From an uncultured Ruminococcus sp. (GTDB lineage Bacteria > Bacillota > Clostridia > Oscillospirales > Ruminococcaceae), in NCBI GenBank assembly GCA_945876405.1, contig CAMCOJ010000004.1:1-18749 (forward strand): a DNA stretch of 18,749 nucleotides. The letters run 5' to 3'. The position numbers and the translations under genes were made by a program. Every line of letters starts with the position of its first letter. Positions within the stretch are counted from its first letter, which is position 1. Below, one piece after another: positions 1 through 7,913 of the stretch. The notes beneath the pieces were generated by a model. It worked only from the letters and a program-made list of their open reading frames with translations, searched no databases and was not told where the DNA came from.

Positions 1-55
1 TCTTGTGCTTGCCTTCAACCTTTACTTTCTTTCTGATTGTTTCCTTATATGCAAC
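1..55. repeat. 55-bp exact direct repeat, copy A (window edge)
   Basis: Bases 1-55 are identical to 2147-2201 in the same orientation and diverge at base 56 (A here, C at 2202). The copy begins at the first base of the window, so its true left boundary is unknown. In copy B the sequence is ordinary domain IV coding sequence of the EF-G-like gene. Here it is fused in frame to the GH5 gene. Likely an assembly overlap or a chimeric junction. Confidence 0.95.
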
Positions 56-1327
56 AGTAGTTCCGGCGGAAGCGATATTAAGTCCTCTCCGAATGCACGC
101 GAAGTTCCTGAACCTTCAACAGATGACTGGCTCTCTGTTGAAAAAAACAAAATCGTAGATTCGAAGGGAAATGAAGTATGGCTTACAGGCTGTAACTGGT
201 TCGGCTACAACACAGGTACAAATATATTTGACGGACTGTGGAATGCCGATCTCAACACATCCATAAATGCTATAGCCGACCACGGATTCAACCTTATCCG
301 TATCCCAATCTCGACTGAACTCGTTAATCAGTGGGAAGACGGTGAATATCCTGAGGCAAACTTCAACCAGGCAACAAACTCCTACCTCGTGGGTATGAAC
401 AGCCTTGAGATATTCAACTACGTTATAGGTCAGTGCCGGGCAAACGGAATCAAGATAATGATTGACTTCCACTGTGCCACAACAAATGCCTCAGGTCACA
501 ACTACCCTATGTGGTATGATGAAAAAATATCTGAAAAGGATTATATAAGAGCTCTCGAATGGATTGCTTCAACGTACAAAAATGATGACACCATTATTGC
601 AATAGATCTTGAAAATGAACCTCACGGAAAACCTAACGAATCCCCTCGTGCAAAGTGGGACGATTCAAAGGATGAGGACAACTGGAAATACATCGCCGAA
701 AAAGCAGGTCTTGCAGTTCTTGACAAAAATCCTAACCTTCTTGTTATGGTTGAAGGTATTGAATGTTACCCGGTTGATACAAAGAAAAACGGAAACTTCA
801 AGTCACAGGACAAGGCAGATTACTACTTCAACTGGTGGGGCGGCAACCTCAGAGGTGTGGCTGACAATCCGGTTGACCTGGGTAAATACAACAACAAACT
901 TGTCTACTCACCGCATGACTACGGTCCGACAGTTTATGAACAGCCATGGTTTGAAGGCGGATACACATTTGACTCACTTATGGAAGACTGCTGGTATGAC
1001 AACTGGTTCTATATCTATGATCAGAAAAAAGCGCCTCTTCTCATCGGTGAATGGGGCGGATTTATGAAAGAGCCAAACCTTACATGGATGACATACTGCA
1101 GGCAGCTCATTAAAGAAAACAAGCTTCATCATACATTCTGGTGCTTCAATGCCAATTCAGGAGACACCGGAGGACTTGTCCTCGATGACTTCACAACATG
1201 GGATACCGACAAATATGAATTTGTAAAGGAAGTTCTCTGGCAGGACAGCGACGGTAAATTTATCGGTCTTGACCACCAGATCCCCCTCGGTGAAAACGGT
1301 ATTTCACTTTCAGATTACACAGATTAG
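5..1327 (+). CDS. GH5 family endoglucanase (cellulase), 5' end unreliable
   Basis: Glycoside hydrolase family 5 protein expected to cut internal beta-1,4-glucan bonds outside the cell by a retaining mechanism. Counting from the GTG at 5, I see the early WLTGCNWFGYNTG segment, R99 in IRIP, H156 in IDFH, the acid/base E205 in NEP (204-206), H304 and Y306 in HDYGP, and the nucleophile E349 in IGEWGG. The early segment resembles subfamily 1 (E1-type) enzymes; that assignment is from memory. The catalytic domain runs to the end, with no visible carbohydrate-binding module or dockerin. The first 17 codons (5-55) copy antisense sequence of the EF-G-like gene, so GH5-specific coding starts at base 56 with a Ser/Gly-rich stretch like the linker after a lipoprotein cysteine. 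The frame stays open to the left edge. The native signal peptide and start are therefore missing. The gene converges on the EF-G-like gene. Confidence 0.88.
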   Translation: MLAFNLYFLSDCFLICNSSSGGSDIKSSPNAREVPEPSTDDWLSVEKNKIVDSKGNEVWLTGCNWFGYNTGTNIFDGLWNADLNTSINAIADHGFNLIRIPISTELVNQWEDGEYPEANFNQATNSYLVGMNSLEIFNYVIGQCRANGIKIMIDFHCATTNASGHNYPMWYDEKISEKDYIRALEWIASTYKNDDTIIAIDLENEPHGKPNESPRAKWDDSKDEDNWKYIAEKAGLAVLDKNPNLLVMVEGIECYPVDTKKNGNFKSQDKADYYFNWWGGNLRGVADNPVDLGKYNNKLVYSPHDYGPTVYEQPWFEGGYTFDSLMEDCWYDNWFYIYDQKKAPLLIGEWGGFMKEPNLTWMTYCRQLIKENKLHHTFWCFNANSGDTGGLVLDDFTTWDTDKYEFVKEVLWQDSDGKFIGLDHQIPLGENGISLSDYTD

Positions 1328-1353
1328 TAAACGCAATAAATAAATTGCGTTTA
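1328..1353. other. Hairpin directly after the GH5 stop
   Basis: A perfect 10-bp inverted repeat (arms TAAACGCAAT and ATTGCGTTTA, 6-base loop) begins at the base after the GH5 stop. No T-tract follows, so it is not a textbook terminator, but it may protect the mRNA 3' end or contribute to termination. Confidence 0.6.
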
Positions 1354-1357
1354 CCGG

Positions 1358-1402
1358 TGCCGATTTGCACGGAGATGACGTAGTCATCGGATGTGCAAGG
1401 CA
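1358..1402. other. Imperfect hairpin with inner GATGAC/GTCATC stem
   Basis: Nested complementary blocks TGCC/GGCA, TTGCAC/GTGCAA and GATGAC/GTCATC pair around a 3-base loop (1380-1382), separated by a 3-base bulge and an internal loop. This is the second of four inverted repeats in the 223-base gap. I do not recognise it as a known RNA family. Confidence 0.5.
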
Positions 1403-1415
1403 ATAAAAATAAATC

Positions 1416-1458
1416 AATTATAGTGAAAGTCAAATTTATTTTGACGTTCACTATAATT
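1416..1458. other. Long AT-rich palindrome
   Basis: Arms 1416-1434 and 1440-1458 pair over 19 positions with a single mismatch (1428/1446) around a 5-base loop, TTTAT. The stem is AT-rich and nearly symmetric. It could act as a bidirectional terminator for the convergent genes, or be a relic of a small palindromic repeat element. Nothing flanking it looks like a target-site duplication. Confidence 0.6.
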
Positions 1459-1476
1459 TACAGCAAATCATACACA

Positions 1477-1515
1477 GAAAACCGGAAACTGCATAAGGAA
1501 CAGTTTCCGGTTTTC
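1477..1515 (-). terminator. Rho-independent terminator of the EF-G-like gene
   Basis: A perfect 15-bp stem (arms GAAAACCGGAAACTG and CAGTTTCCGGTTTTC, 9-base loop) lies 35 bases beyond the EF-G-like stop. On the minus strand the 3' arm ends in GGTTTTC, giving a short T-run at the stem base. It may also work for GH5 transcripts arriving from the other side. Confidence 0.75.
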
Positions 1516-1550
1516 CATTTTGTTGATTTATTATGTTATGTGATTTGTTG

Positions 1551-3632
1551 TTAATCTTCATCGCCAGCCATACCTGCGATTACTTCAGTAAGAAGATTTG
1601 CAGGGAGCTGTTCATATCTTACGAATTCGAATGTGAATTCACCGAGACCTCTTGTTACCTGTCTGAGATACGTAGCAAAGTCATGCATCTCTCTTACAGG
1701 AACATCTGCAAGAATTTCTGTCATTCCGTCACCTGCAGGATTCATACCAAGCATACGTCCGCGTCGCTTGTTAAGTTCACCCATAACATCGCCTGTCTTG
1801 TCATCGGAAACGATAACTGAAAGACTGCCTATTGGTTCGAGAAGAACAGGGTCAGCCTGCTTCAAGCCTTCCTTGAATGCTATTGATGCTGCTGTCTTGA
1901 ATGCCATTTCTGAAGAGTCAACAGGATGATAGGAACCATCTACAAGAATTGCCTTAAGTCCCACTACAGGACAGCCTGCAAGAACACCCTTCTTCATGCT
2001 TTCCTGAATTCCCTTTTCTACTGCAGGGAAGTAATTCTTCGGAACAGCACCTCCGAACACCCTCTCTTCAAACACAAGGCTGTCACCAACCGTAGGCTCG
2101 AATTCAATCCATACATGACCATACTGGCCGTGACCACCGCTCTGTTTCTTGTGCTTGCCTTCAACCTTTACTTTCTTTCTGATTGTTTCCTTATATGCAA
2201 CCTTAGGAACAGTAAGTTTAATATCCGCACCGAACTTATCCTTTAGTCTTGAAGCAGCAATTTCGAGGTGCTGGTCACCAAGACCGCTGAGAATCTGTTC
2301 CGTTGTTGAAGGATCCTGTTCATATCTGAGTGTAGGATCTTCTTCGAGGAGTCTGCTGATACCATTTGAAATCTTGCTTTCGTCACCCTGTGCCTTAGCC
2401 TTTACAGCCATTGAGAAACATGGTAACGGATAGATAACGGAATCAAACTTAACAACCCTCGACTCATCACAGAGCGTATCTGAAGTGCTGATGTCTGCCT
2501 TAACTGCAACAACTATATCTCCGGCATTTGCAGAATCAACCTCTTCCTGCTTCTTGCCGCACATATTGTAAAGCTTTCCTATCTTTACACTTGCTCCGCT
2601 TACTGAATCGAATACCTGTGCACCGCTCTTAAGTACACCGGAAAATACCTTGATAAATGACATCTTTCCTACAAACGGATCAACAGTTGTTCTGAATACA
2701 AAAGCTGATAACGGATCAGAAGCTGAACACATAATCTCAACCGGTTCTCCGTTGCTGTCTTCAGCAACAGGCTTTGAAACCTCAAGAGGTGATGGAAGGA
2801 GAAGAGAGATCTCTTTGAGAAGCATGTCGATACCTGCAAGAGATGATGCAGATACACCGATTACAGGAGTAATAGTTCCTGAATTTACACCTCTGTGAAT
2901 ACCGTCAATAAGTTCCTTCTGTGTAAACGCTGTTCCTTCGAAGAACTTCTCCATAAGTTCCTCATCAGTTTCAGCAACAGCCTCACTGATAGCCTGAATA
3001 AGGCCATCAAGTCTGTAGTCCATCTTATCTGTAATGTCACCCTCAGGCATCGCTGTTTCAACGGCATTACCGTTTCCGTCATACTTGTATGCCTTCATCT
3101 CGATAAGATTGATATAGCTTGCAATCTCACCGTTCTGGATAACAGGTACCACAACAGGACATACAGTAGGACCAAAAACAGTCTTGAGTTCTGTAAGTGT
3201 GTTATAGAAATTTGCATTCGGATCATCAAGCTTTGTAATGACAAAAACTTTCGACTTTCCAAGTTTTTCTGCAAAGCTGTAGGCTTTTCTTGTACCGACC
3301 TTAACACCTGATTTGCCTGATACAGTAATCATAACTGTACCTGCAGCAGTAATACCTTCACGCATACCGCCTTCAAAATCAAAAAGTCCGGGTGTATCAA
3401 TGATATTCACCTTTATATCATCAGTAATAAAGTTAGCCACTGCTGTATTTACTGATACTTTTCTTTTGATTTCTTCAGGGTCGAAGTCACAAACAGTGTT
3501 TCCTTCTGATATCTTTCCAAGGCGATCTGTTACCCCAGCCTTAAAAAGAAGTGCCTCTGCCAGTGATGTCTTACCTGAACCGTTGTGTCCGGCAAGAGCA
3601 ATGTTCTTAATAGTTTCAGCATTTTTAGTCAT
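1551..3632 (-). CDS. EF-G-like translational GTPase (EF-G-2 type paralogue)
   Basis: Five-domain elongation factor G homologue of 693 aa, near the usual EF-G length. From the ATG at 3632, G1 is AGHNGSGKT (14-22), G2 is around T63, G3 is DTPGLFDF (79-86) and G4 is TKLD (133-136). Further on come GDQHLEI in domain III, KQSGGHGQYGHV in domain IV (about 495-506) and the DGSYHPVDSS segment. The G motifs differ from canonical EF-G (AHIDAGKTT, DTPGHVDF, NKMD), including loss of the switch II histidine, which points to the EF-G-2 paralogue group rather than the main translocase. The role of that group is poorly defined; GTP binding and ribosome contact are likely. A GTG at 3638 is also in frame, four bases after the AGGGG site; I prefer the ATG at 3632, ten bases from the site. 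It has its own promoter and terminator. Confidence 0.85.
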   Translation of the reverse strand: MTKNAETIKNIALAGHNGSGKTSLAEALLFKAGVTDRLGKISEGNTVCDFDPEEIKRKVSVNTAVANFITDDIKVNIIDTPGLFDFEGGMREGITAAGTVMITVSGKSGVKVGTRKAYSFAEKLGKSKVFVITKLDDPNANFYNTLTELKTVFGPTVCPVVVPVIQNGEIASYINLIEMKAYKYDGNGNAVETAMPEGDITDKMDYRLDGLIQAISEAVAETDEELMEKFFEGTAFTQKELIDGIHRGVNSGTITPVIGVSASSLAGIDMLLKEISLLLPSPLEVSKPVAEDSNGEPVEIMCSASDPLSAFVFRTTVDPFVGKMSFIKVFSGVLKSGAQVFDSVSGASVKIGKLYNMCGKKQEEVDSANAGDIVVAVKADISTSDTLCDESRVVKFDSVIYPLPCFSMAVKAKAQGDESKISNGISRLLEEDPTLRYEQDPSTTEQILSGLGDQHLEIAASRLKDKFGADIKLTVPKVAYKETIRKKVKVEGKHKKQSGGHGQYGHVWIEFEPTVGDSLVFEERVFGGAVPKNYFPAVEKGIQESMKKGVLAGCPVVGLKAILVDGSYHPVDSSEMAFKTAASIAFKEGLKQADPVLLEPIGSLSVIVSDDKTGDVMGELNKRRGRMLGMNPAGDGMTEILADVPVREMHDFATYLRQVTRGLGEFTFEFVRYEQLPANLLTEVIAGMAGDED
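2147..2201. repeat. 55-bp exact direct repeat, copy B (inside EF-G-like gene)
   Basis: Second copy of bases 1-55, lying within the EF-G-like coding region at about codons 478-495, just before the KQSGGHGQYGHV motif. This is the native context, because the gene reads through it without interruption and its protein matches the family on both sides. Confidence 0.95.
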
Positions 3633-3679
3633 AATCACATTTCCCCTTTATGTTGATTTGTACAATAATTATGTTTCTC

Positions 3680-3708
3680 ATTATATCACTATTGTTTTTT
3701 TAACACAA
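3680..3708 (-). promoter_or_regulatory. Sigma-A promoter of the EF-G-like gene
   Basis: On the minus strand, TTGTGT (3708-3703) and TATAAT (3685-3680) are separated by exactly 17 bases. TGA precedes the -10 box, giving an extended -10. It lies about 40 bases upstream of the gene. Confidence 0.75.
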
Positions 3709-3771
3709 TACATAAATAAAAATTTCATTTCATTAAATAAATCTGATTTAGATTATTTGTAAGAAATGCAC

Positions 3772-3800
3772 AAAAGCGGACATGCTAAATGTCCGCTTTT
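3772..3800 (-). terminator. Rho-independent terminator of secA
   Basis: A 12-bp perfect stem (core AAAGCGGACAT with ATGTCCGCTTT, 5-base loop) lies 22 bases past the secA stop. T-runs flank the stem in both directions: CTTTT on the minus strand and eight pyrimidine-rich bases on the plus strand. It separates secA from the EF-G-like promoter. Confidence 0.85.
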
Positions 3801-3822
3801 TTCTTATTCATATATTATTTTA

Positions 3823-6582
3823 TCAGTTATCTGAGTTAAGTCCGCAGCATTTCTTGTACTTTTTGCCGCTTCCGCACGGACAGAGTTCATTGTCACCTGT
3901 CTTGTTTGAAACAGCCTGCGATGAAAAACTTCCGTCTCCGCTGCCTGCGTTAGGTGCATCAGGTTTGTTTACCTGAACACGTTCCGGCACCTGATTGTTG
4001 CTGAGCTTAACTGTGAGAAGCATACGAACCGTATCTTCACGAATGCTCTCAACCATAGCATCAAACATTTCAAAGCCTTCATATCTGTACTCTACAACAG
4101 GATTCTTCTGGCCGTATGCTCTGAGTGAGATACCCTTCTTAAGTTCATCCATGTCATCAATATGTGCTGTCCACTTTGAGTCAACAACTCTGAGAAGGAT
4201 AACTCTTTCAAGTTCTCTGATAACTTCCTTTCCGTACTGCTCTTCCTTGTCTGAATAAATCTTAAGAGCACGTTCTGTAAGCATGTCTGTAACTTCTTTT
4301 TTTGTAATTGCCTCGAACTTATCTGCATCATCTTCGAGGTCTTTAAAGTCATCCTCGTTTGTTATCCATCCGAGGAAGTATTCCTTAAGTGCAATGATGT
4401 TCCAGTTTTCCTTGTCTTCTCCGTCTTCAAGAAGATATCTGTCCACTGTATCGCTTATAAGAACCTTTATCATATTTATGATGCTCTCATGGAGGTCATC
4501 ACCGTTAAGAACCTTGGCACGCTGGTCATAGATTATCTCACGCTGCTTGTTCATAACGTCATCATAGTTAAGAACGTTCTTTCTTATGCTGAAGTTTCGT
4601 CCTTCAACCTTCTTCTGTGAAGACTCGATCATCTTTGTAAGGAACTTGCTTTCAATAGGCATTGTTTCCTCTACATTGAGCGACTTCATAAGGTTTTCTA
4701 TTCTGTCAGCTGCAAAGATACGCATAAGGTCATCTTCAAGTGAGAGGAAGAAACGGCTTTCACCCTGGTCGCCCTGACGTCCTGAACGTCCTCTGAGCTG
4801 GTTATCAATACGTCTCGACTCATGACGCTCGGTACCGATAATGAAAAGACCGCCTGCTTCTCTGACCTCTACTGCCTTTTCTTTAACTTCTGCATCAAAC
4901 TTGTCATAAAGTTCCCTGTAAACTTTTCTTGCTGCAAGAATCTCTTCATCATCAGTTTCTGCATAGCCTACAGCTTCGTTTATAATATTTTCTTCATAGC
5001 CTTTCTTTCTCATCTCAGCTTTAGCCTGGAATTCGGCATTACCGCCGAGAATAATATCCGTTCCTCGTCCTGCCATGTTTGTGGCAATCGTTACCGCACC
5101 AAGTTTACCGGCCTGAGCAACTATCTCAGCTTCCTTCTCATGCTGCTTTGCATTAAGAACATTGTGCTTTATACCTTTCTTCTTCAGAAGAGAAGAAAGA
5201 ATTTCCGACTTTTCAATTGAAACTGTACCGACAAGAACAGGCTGACCCTTCTTGTTACATTCAACTATCTGGTCGATAACCGCTTCAAACTTACCCTTTT
5301 CTGTTCTGTAAACCTGGTCTGAATGATCGATTCTCTGAACAGGTCTGTTCGTAGGAACCTGAATAACATCGAGTTTGTAAATCTCCTTGAATTCATCTTC
5401 TTCCGTCATGGCCGTACCTGTCATACCGGAAAGCTTGTTATAAAGTCTGAAGTAATTCTGGAAAGTAATTGTGGCAAGAGTCTTGGACTCATGAGCAACC
5501 TTAACACCTTCCTTGGCTTCGATAGCCTGGTGGAGTCCGTCATTGTAACGGCGACCCATCATAAGACGTCCTGTAAATTCGTCAACGATAATTACTTCTC
5601 CGTCCTTAACCACATAGTCAATATCTCTCTTCATAACGCCATTGGCCTTAAGAGCCTGGTTGATGTGGTGAAGAAGTGTCATATTGTCGGAATCCATGAG
5701 ATTTTCAACGTTGAAGTACTTCTCCGCTTTCTTTACACCTGTTCTTGTGATAGTAGCAGACTTGGACTTCTCGTCTATAATATAGTCATAATCCTTGTTG
5801 AGCTCATCCTGGTCTTCCTTGTCATCCATCTCAACAACTGTAACAGCCTTAAGTGTCTTGGCGAATTTGTCAACCAGACCATAAAGTTCAGTTGACTTTT
5901 CCCCGCGTCCGGAAATGATAAGCGGTGTTCTTGCTTCATCGATAAGAATGGAGTCAACTTCGTCGACAATTGCAAAGTTAGGTTCTCTCTGAACCATATC
6001 CTTTTTGTATATAACCATGTTGTCACGGAGATAGTCAAATCCAAGCTCGTTGTTTGTAGCATATGTAATGTCACAGTTATATGCAGCTCTTCTCTGAGTG
6101 TTATTAAGTCCGTGAAGAATTACACCTATCGAAAGTCCGAGGTATCTGTAAACCTTACCCATCTCTTCGGACTGGAACTTTGCGAGATAGTCATTGACTG
6201 TAACTACATGTACGCCCTTTCCCGACAGTGCATTCAGATATGCTGCAAGACAGGCAACGAGAGTTTTACCTTCACCTGTTTTCATCTCTGCAATACGTCC
6301 CTGATGAAGAACTATCGCACCGATAATCTGAACCGGAAACGGTTTCTTACCGAGAACTCTGTACGCTGCTTCACGGCATGTGGCAAGTGCTTCAGGAAGA
6401 ATTGTGTCAAGGTCCTCACCGGCAGCAAGTCTGTCTTTGAATATCTGAGTTTTGCCTTTGAGCTCCTGCTCTGAAAGCTTTGAATACTCTTCATCAAGAT
6501 CAAGAACAGCCTGCTTGATAGGTTCGATACGTGCAAGTTCCTTTTTACTGTATGAACCAAAAATTTTATCAATCAAACTCAT
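3823..6582 (-). CDS. secA: Preprotein translocase ATPase SecA
   Basis: Motor ATPase that drives unfolded preproteins through the SecYEG channel at the membrane. The 919-aa product shows GEGKT (103-107, Walker A), DEVD (207-210, Walker B) with DEARTP (215-220), AGRGTDI (504-510), the [19 protein letters not shown] block (about 587-605) and a C-terminal zinc-binding tail with C901, C903, C912 and C913 ([13 protein letters not shown]). It is longer than the roughly 841-aa Bacillus protein, mainly through a charged helical insertion in NBD2 (about 514-575), which I recall as common in clostridia. The ATG at 6582 follows AAGGTGG with nine bases between. It is a single-gene transcription unit with a good promoter and terminator. 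Confidence 0.98.
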   Translation of the reverse strand: MSLIDKIFGSYSKKELARIEPIKQAVLDLDEEYSKLSEQELKGKTQIFKDRLAAGEDLDTILPEALATCREAAYRVLGKKPFPVQIIGAIVLHQGRIAEMKTGEGKTLVACLAAYLNALSGKGVHVVTVNDYLAKFQSEEMGKVYRYLGLSIGVILHGLNNTQRRAAYNCDITYATNNELGFDYLRDNMVIYKKDMVQREPNFAIVDEVDSILIDEARTPLIISGRGEKSTELYGLVDKFAKTLKAVTVVEMDDKEDQDELNKDYDYIIDEKSKSATITRTGVKKAEKYFNVENLMDSDNMTLLHHINQALKANGVMKRDIDYVVKDGEVIIVDEFTGRLMMGRRYNDGLHQAIEAKEGVKVAHESKTLATITFQNYFRLYNKLSGMTGTAMTEEDEFKEIYKLDVIQVPTNRPVQRIDHSDQVYRTEKGKFEAVIDQIVECNKKGQPVLVGTVSIEKSEILSSLLKKKGIKHNVLNAKQHEKEAEIVAQAGKLGAVTIATNMAGRGTDIILGGNAEFQAKAEMRKKGYEENIINEAVGYAETDDEEILAARKVYRELYDKFDAEVKEKAVEVREAGGLFIIGTERHESRRIDNQLRGRSGRQGDQGESRFFLSLEDDLMRIFAADRIENLMKSLNVEETMPIESKFLTKMIESSQKKVEGRNFSIRKNVLNYDDVMNKQREIIYDQRAKVLNGDDLHESIINMIKVLISDTVDRYLLEDGEDKENWNIIALKEYFLGWITNEDDFKDLEDDADKFEAITKKEVTDMLTERALKIYSDKEEQYGKEVIRELERVILLRVVDSKWTAHIDDMDELKKGISLRAYGQKNPVVEYRYEGFEMFDAMVESIREDTVRMLLTVKLSNNQVPERVQVNKPDAPNAGSGDGSFSSQAVSNKTGDNELCPCGSGKKYKKCCGLNSDN

Positions 6583-6671
6583 GTATACTGTCCACCTTTA
6601 AAAATATTTTATGAATTAATCTATTACAAATACAAAATCAGTACCAGGTAATAATAAAATACACATATTAT

Positions 6672-6700
6672 ATTTTATCGCAGATTTAAAGATTTGTCAA
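6672..6700 (-). promoter_or_regulatory. Sigma-A promoter of secA
   Basis: Minus-strand TTGACA (perfect -35, 6700-6695), a 17-base spacer, then TAAAAT (6677-6672). This predicts a leader of about 80 bases before the secA ATG. I see no stable structure in that leader. Confidence 0.8.
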
Positions 6701-6759
6701 TAGCGACAAAATATAAATCCCCCCGTCAAAAAAAATTTTTACATAATCTCATTTATGTA

Positions 6760-6788
6760 TTGATATAAATCCGGCATTCTGTTATAAT
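6760..6788 (+). promoter_or_regulatory. Sigma-A promoter of the HD-domain gene
   Basis: TTGATA (6760-6765), a 17-base spacer, then TATAAT (6783-6788): 11 of 12 consensus positions. The predicted transcript starts near 6795 and has a leader of about 57 bases. The promoter is divergent from that of secA, with 59 bases between the two -35 boxes. Confidence 0.8.
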
Positions 6789-6851
6789 AAAAATATACTG
6801 AAAATATGCTATACACTACAATTTCATTTATATTAAGGACGGATTAAACTG

Positions 6852-7376
6852 ATGCATGCAATCGGATCAAAAATAAATCTCCTGAGCAATGACACAAGCA
6901 AAGGATACTACGACACTGTAAAGGATCTCCTTGAACATGAACTTGTCCAGAAGATGAAAGAATATACACAGCACGGCTGCACTTCCACTTTTCAGCACTG
7001 TATAAACGTATCTTACTATAACTACAAACTGTGCAGATTTTTCAATCTTGACGCCAGGGCAGGTGCACGTGCCGGTCTGCTTCACGATTTCTTTCTCTAT
7101 GACTGGCATACACACACCAAAGAAACCGGTGATCATTTTCACGGTATGACTCATCCCCGTGCCGCTCTCAACAATGCCTGCAGACACTTTGAGCTTAGCG
7201 AATGCGAAAAGGATATTATTCTCAAGCATATGTTTCCGCTTACCATTACACCGCCAAGTTACAAAGAGACTGTTGTTATCATTCTCGTTGACAAATACTG
7301 TGGTCTTGTCGAAACAGTTTCGCACCTCATTTCAAAGTTCAGAAACAAAAAAAAATATATTGACTGTAAAAAATAA
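6852..7376 (+). CDS. Small HD-domain protein, putative metal-dependent phosphohydrolase
   Basis: A 174-aa soluble protein with an HD-superfamily metal-site pattern: H49 (FQHCINVSYY), H78-D79 (LLHDFFLYDW), H95, H97 and H101 (HFHGMTHPRAAL), H126 (ILKHMFP) and D147 (LVDKYCGLVE). Proteins of this fold usually cleave phosphate esters, often nucleotides or cyclic dinucleotides. The substrate cannot be read here, and no second domain (GGDEF, RelA or nucleotidyltransferase) is attached. No signal peptide or membrane segment is visible. The ATG at 6852 follows AAGGACGG at about nine bases. It is the only complete plus-strand gene in the right-hand 17 kb, with its own strong promoter and a terminator shared with the convergent GNAT gene. 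The tail is lysine-rich. Confidence 0.82.
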   Translation: MHAIGSKINLLSNDTSKGYYDTVKDLLEHELVQKMKEYTQHGCTSTFQHCINVSYYNYKLCRFFNLDARAGARAGLLHDFFLYDWHTHTKETGDHFHGMTHPRAALNNACRHFELSECEKDIILKHMFPLTITPPSYKETVVIILVDKYCGLVETVSHLISKFRNKKKYIDCKK

Positions 7377-7377
7377 A

Positions 7378-7422
7378 TAAACGCCTTCGCATATCCTCTG
7401 AAGTGATCTGCGAAGGCGTTTT
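7378..7422. terminator. Bidirectional terminator between HD gene and GNAT gene
   Basis: Arms of 14 bp (core ACGCCTTCGC and GCGAAGGCGT, 17-base loop) sit between the HD stop (7376) and the GNAT stop (7424). A-rich sequence precedes it and TTTTATTA follows on the plus strand, so it serves both convergent units. Confidence 0.88.
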
Positions 7423-7423
7423 A

Positions 7424-7879
7424 TTACATTCTCTCCTTGGTCATCTCAAAATACGGTGAAATACTGTACCCGTTCTTTTTGTAGCACCCCACAGCTTTTT
7501 CATTTTCCGCCTCAACCTCAAGCTTAAAACGCACTGCCTCAGGATACTCATTTTCTATAAATTCAAGAGCCATGGTTCCCGCACCAAGATGCCTGAATTC
7601 AGGCTTTATATACAGATCCTCAATCCAGATACAGAGTCCGCCGTATTCTGTAGCATAACACATCGATGTCATCATATAGCCAGCAGTCTGATTATCCTTT
7701 TCCATAACGAAACCCGTTACAAAAGGGCATTCTCCCACACAGTCATCAAAATCTTTTTCCAGAATTCTGTCAGAAGGCGTTGTAAGCACCGCAGGCGAAG
7801 CATAAAATACTTTCATCATATCAAGCACTTCTGCCTTGTCGCTTTCACGCATTTTCCGGAAATGTATCCCGTTGTTCAT
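7424..7879 (-). CDS. GNAT family N-acetyltransferase
   Basis: A 151-aa cytoplasmic protein with the single-domain GNAT fold, transferring an acyl group from acetyl-CoA to an amine. The strand-loop-helix for CoA binding is visible as WIEDLYIKPEFRHLGAG, with the R-x-x-G-x-G pyrophosphate loop at 96-101. The C-terminal motif has N126, A129, Y133 and the KNGY turn. The N-terminal FRKMRESD start is typical of the family. The acceptor substrate cannot be predicted. The ATG at 7879 follows GGGAGG at seven bases. It lies 34 bases after ysxC and probably ends the lon-ysxC transcript. Confidence 0.88.
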   Translation of the reverse strand: MNNGIHFRKMRESDKAEVLDMMKVFYASPAVLTTPSDRILEKDFDDCVGECPFVTGFVMEKDNQTAGYMMTSMCYATEYGGLCIWIEDLYIKPEFRHLGAGTMALEFIENEYPEAVRFKLEVEAENEKAVGCYKKNGYSISPYFEMTKERM

Positions 7880-7913
7880 CTTACTGCCTCCCTTCTTAAT
7901 AACAGGATATCTG

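Noticed and set aside
609..1067. 152-codon frame inside the GH5 gene in another plus frame
   Set aside because: Overlaps GH5 catalytic motifs and gives a low-complexity Thr/Arg-rich product with no domain.
56..2201. Mobile element or composite transposon carrying GH5
   Set aside because: The 55-base direct repeat is ordinary coding sequence of the neighbouring gene, there is no transposase, and the inverted repeats lie only in the intergenic gap.
2895..3311. 138-codon plus-strand frame within the EF-G-like gene
   Set aside because: Antisense shadow of a clearly coding region; Cys- and Leu-rich with no start signals.
5323..5895. 190-codon open frame on the plus strand, antisense to secA
   Set aside because: It lies wholly inside the unambiguous secA coding region, has no ribosome site, and its product is of unnatural composition. 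It is a shadow of the codon bias of secA.
6867..7325. 152-codon open frame antisense to the HD gene
   Set aside because: The plus-strand frame has ordered HD motifs, a promoter and a ribosome site. The antisense frame has none of these and shows no recognisable domain.
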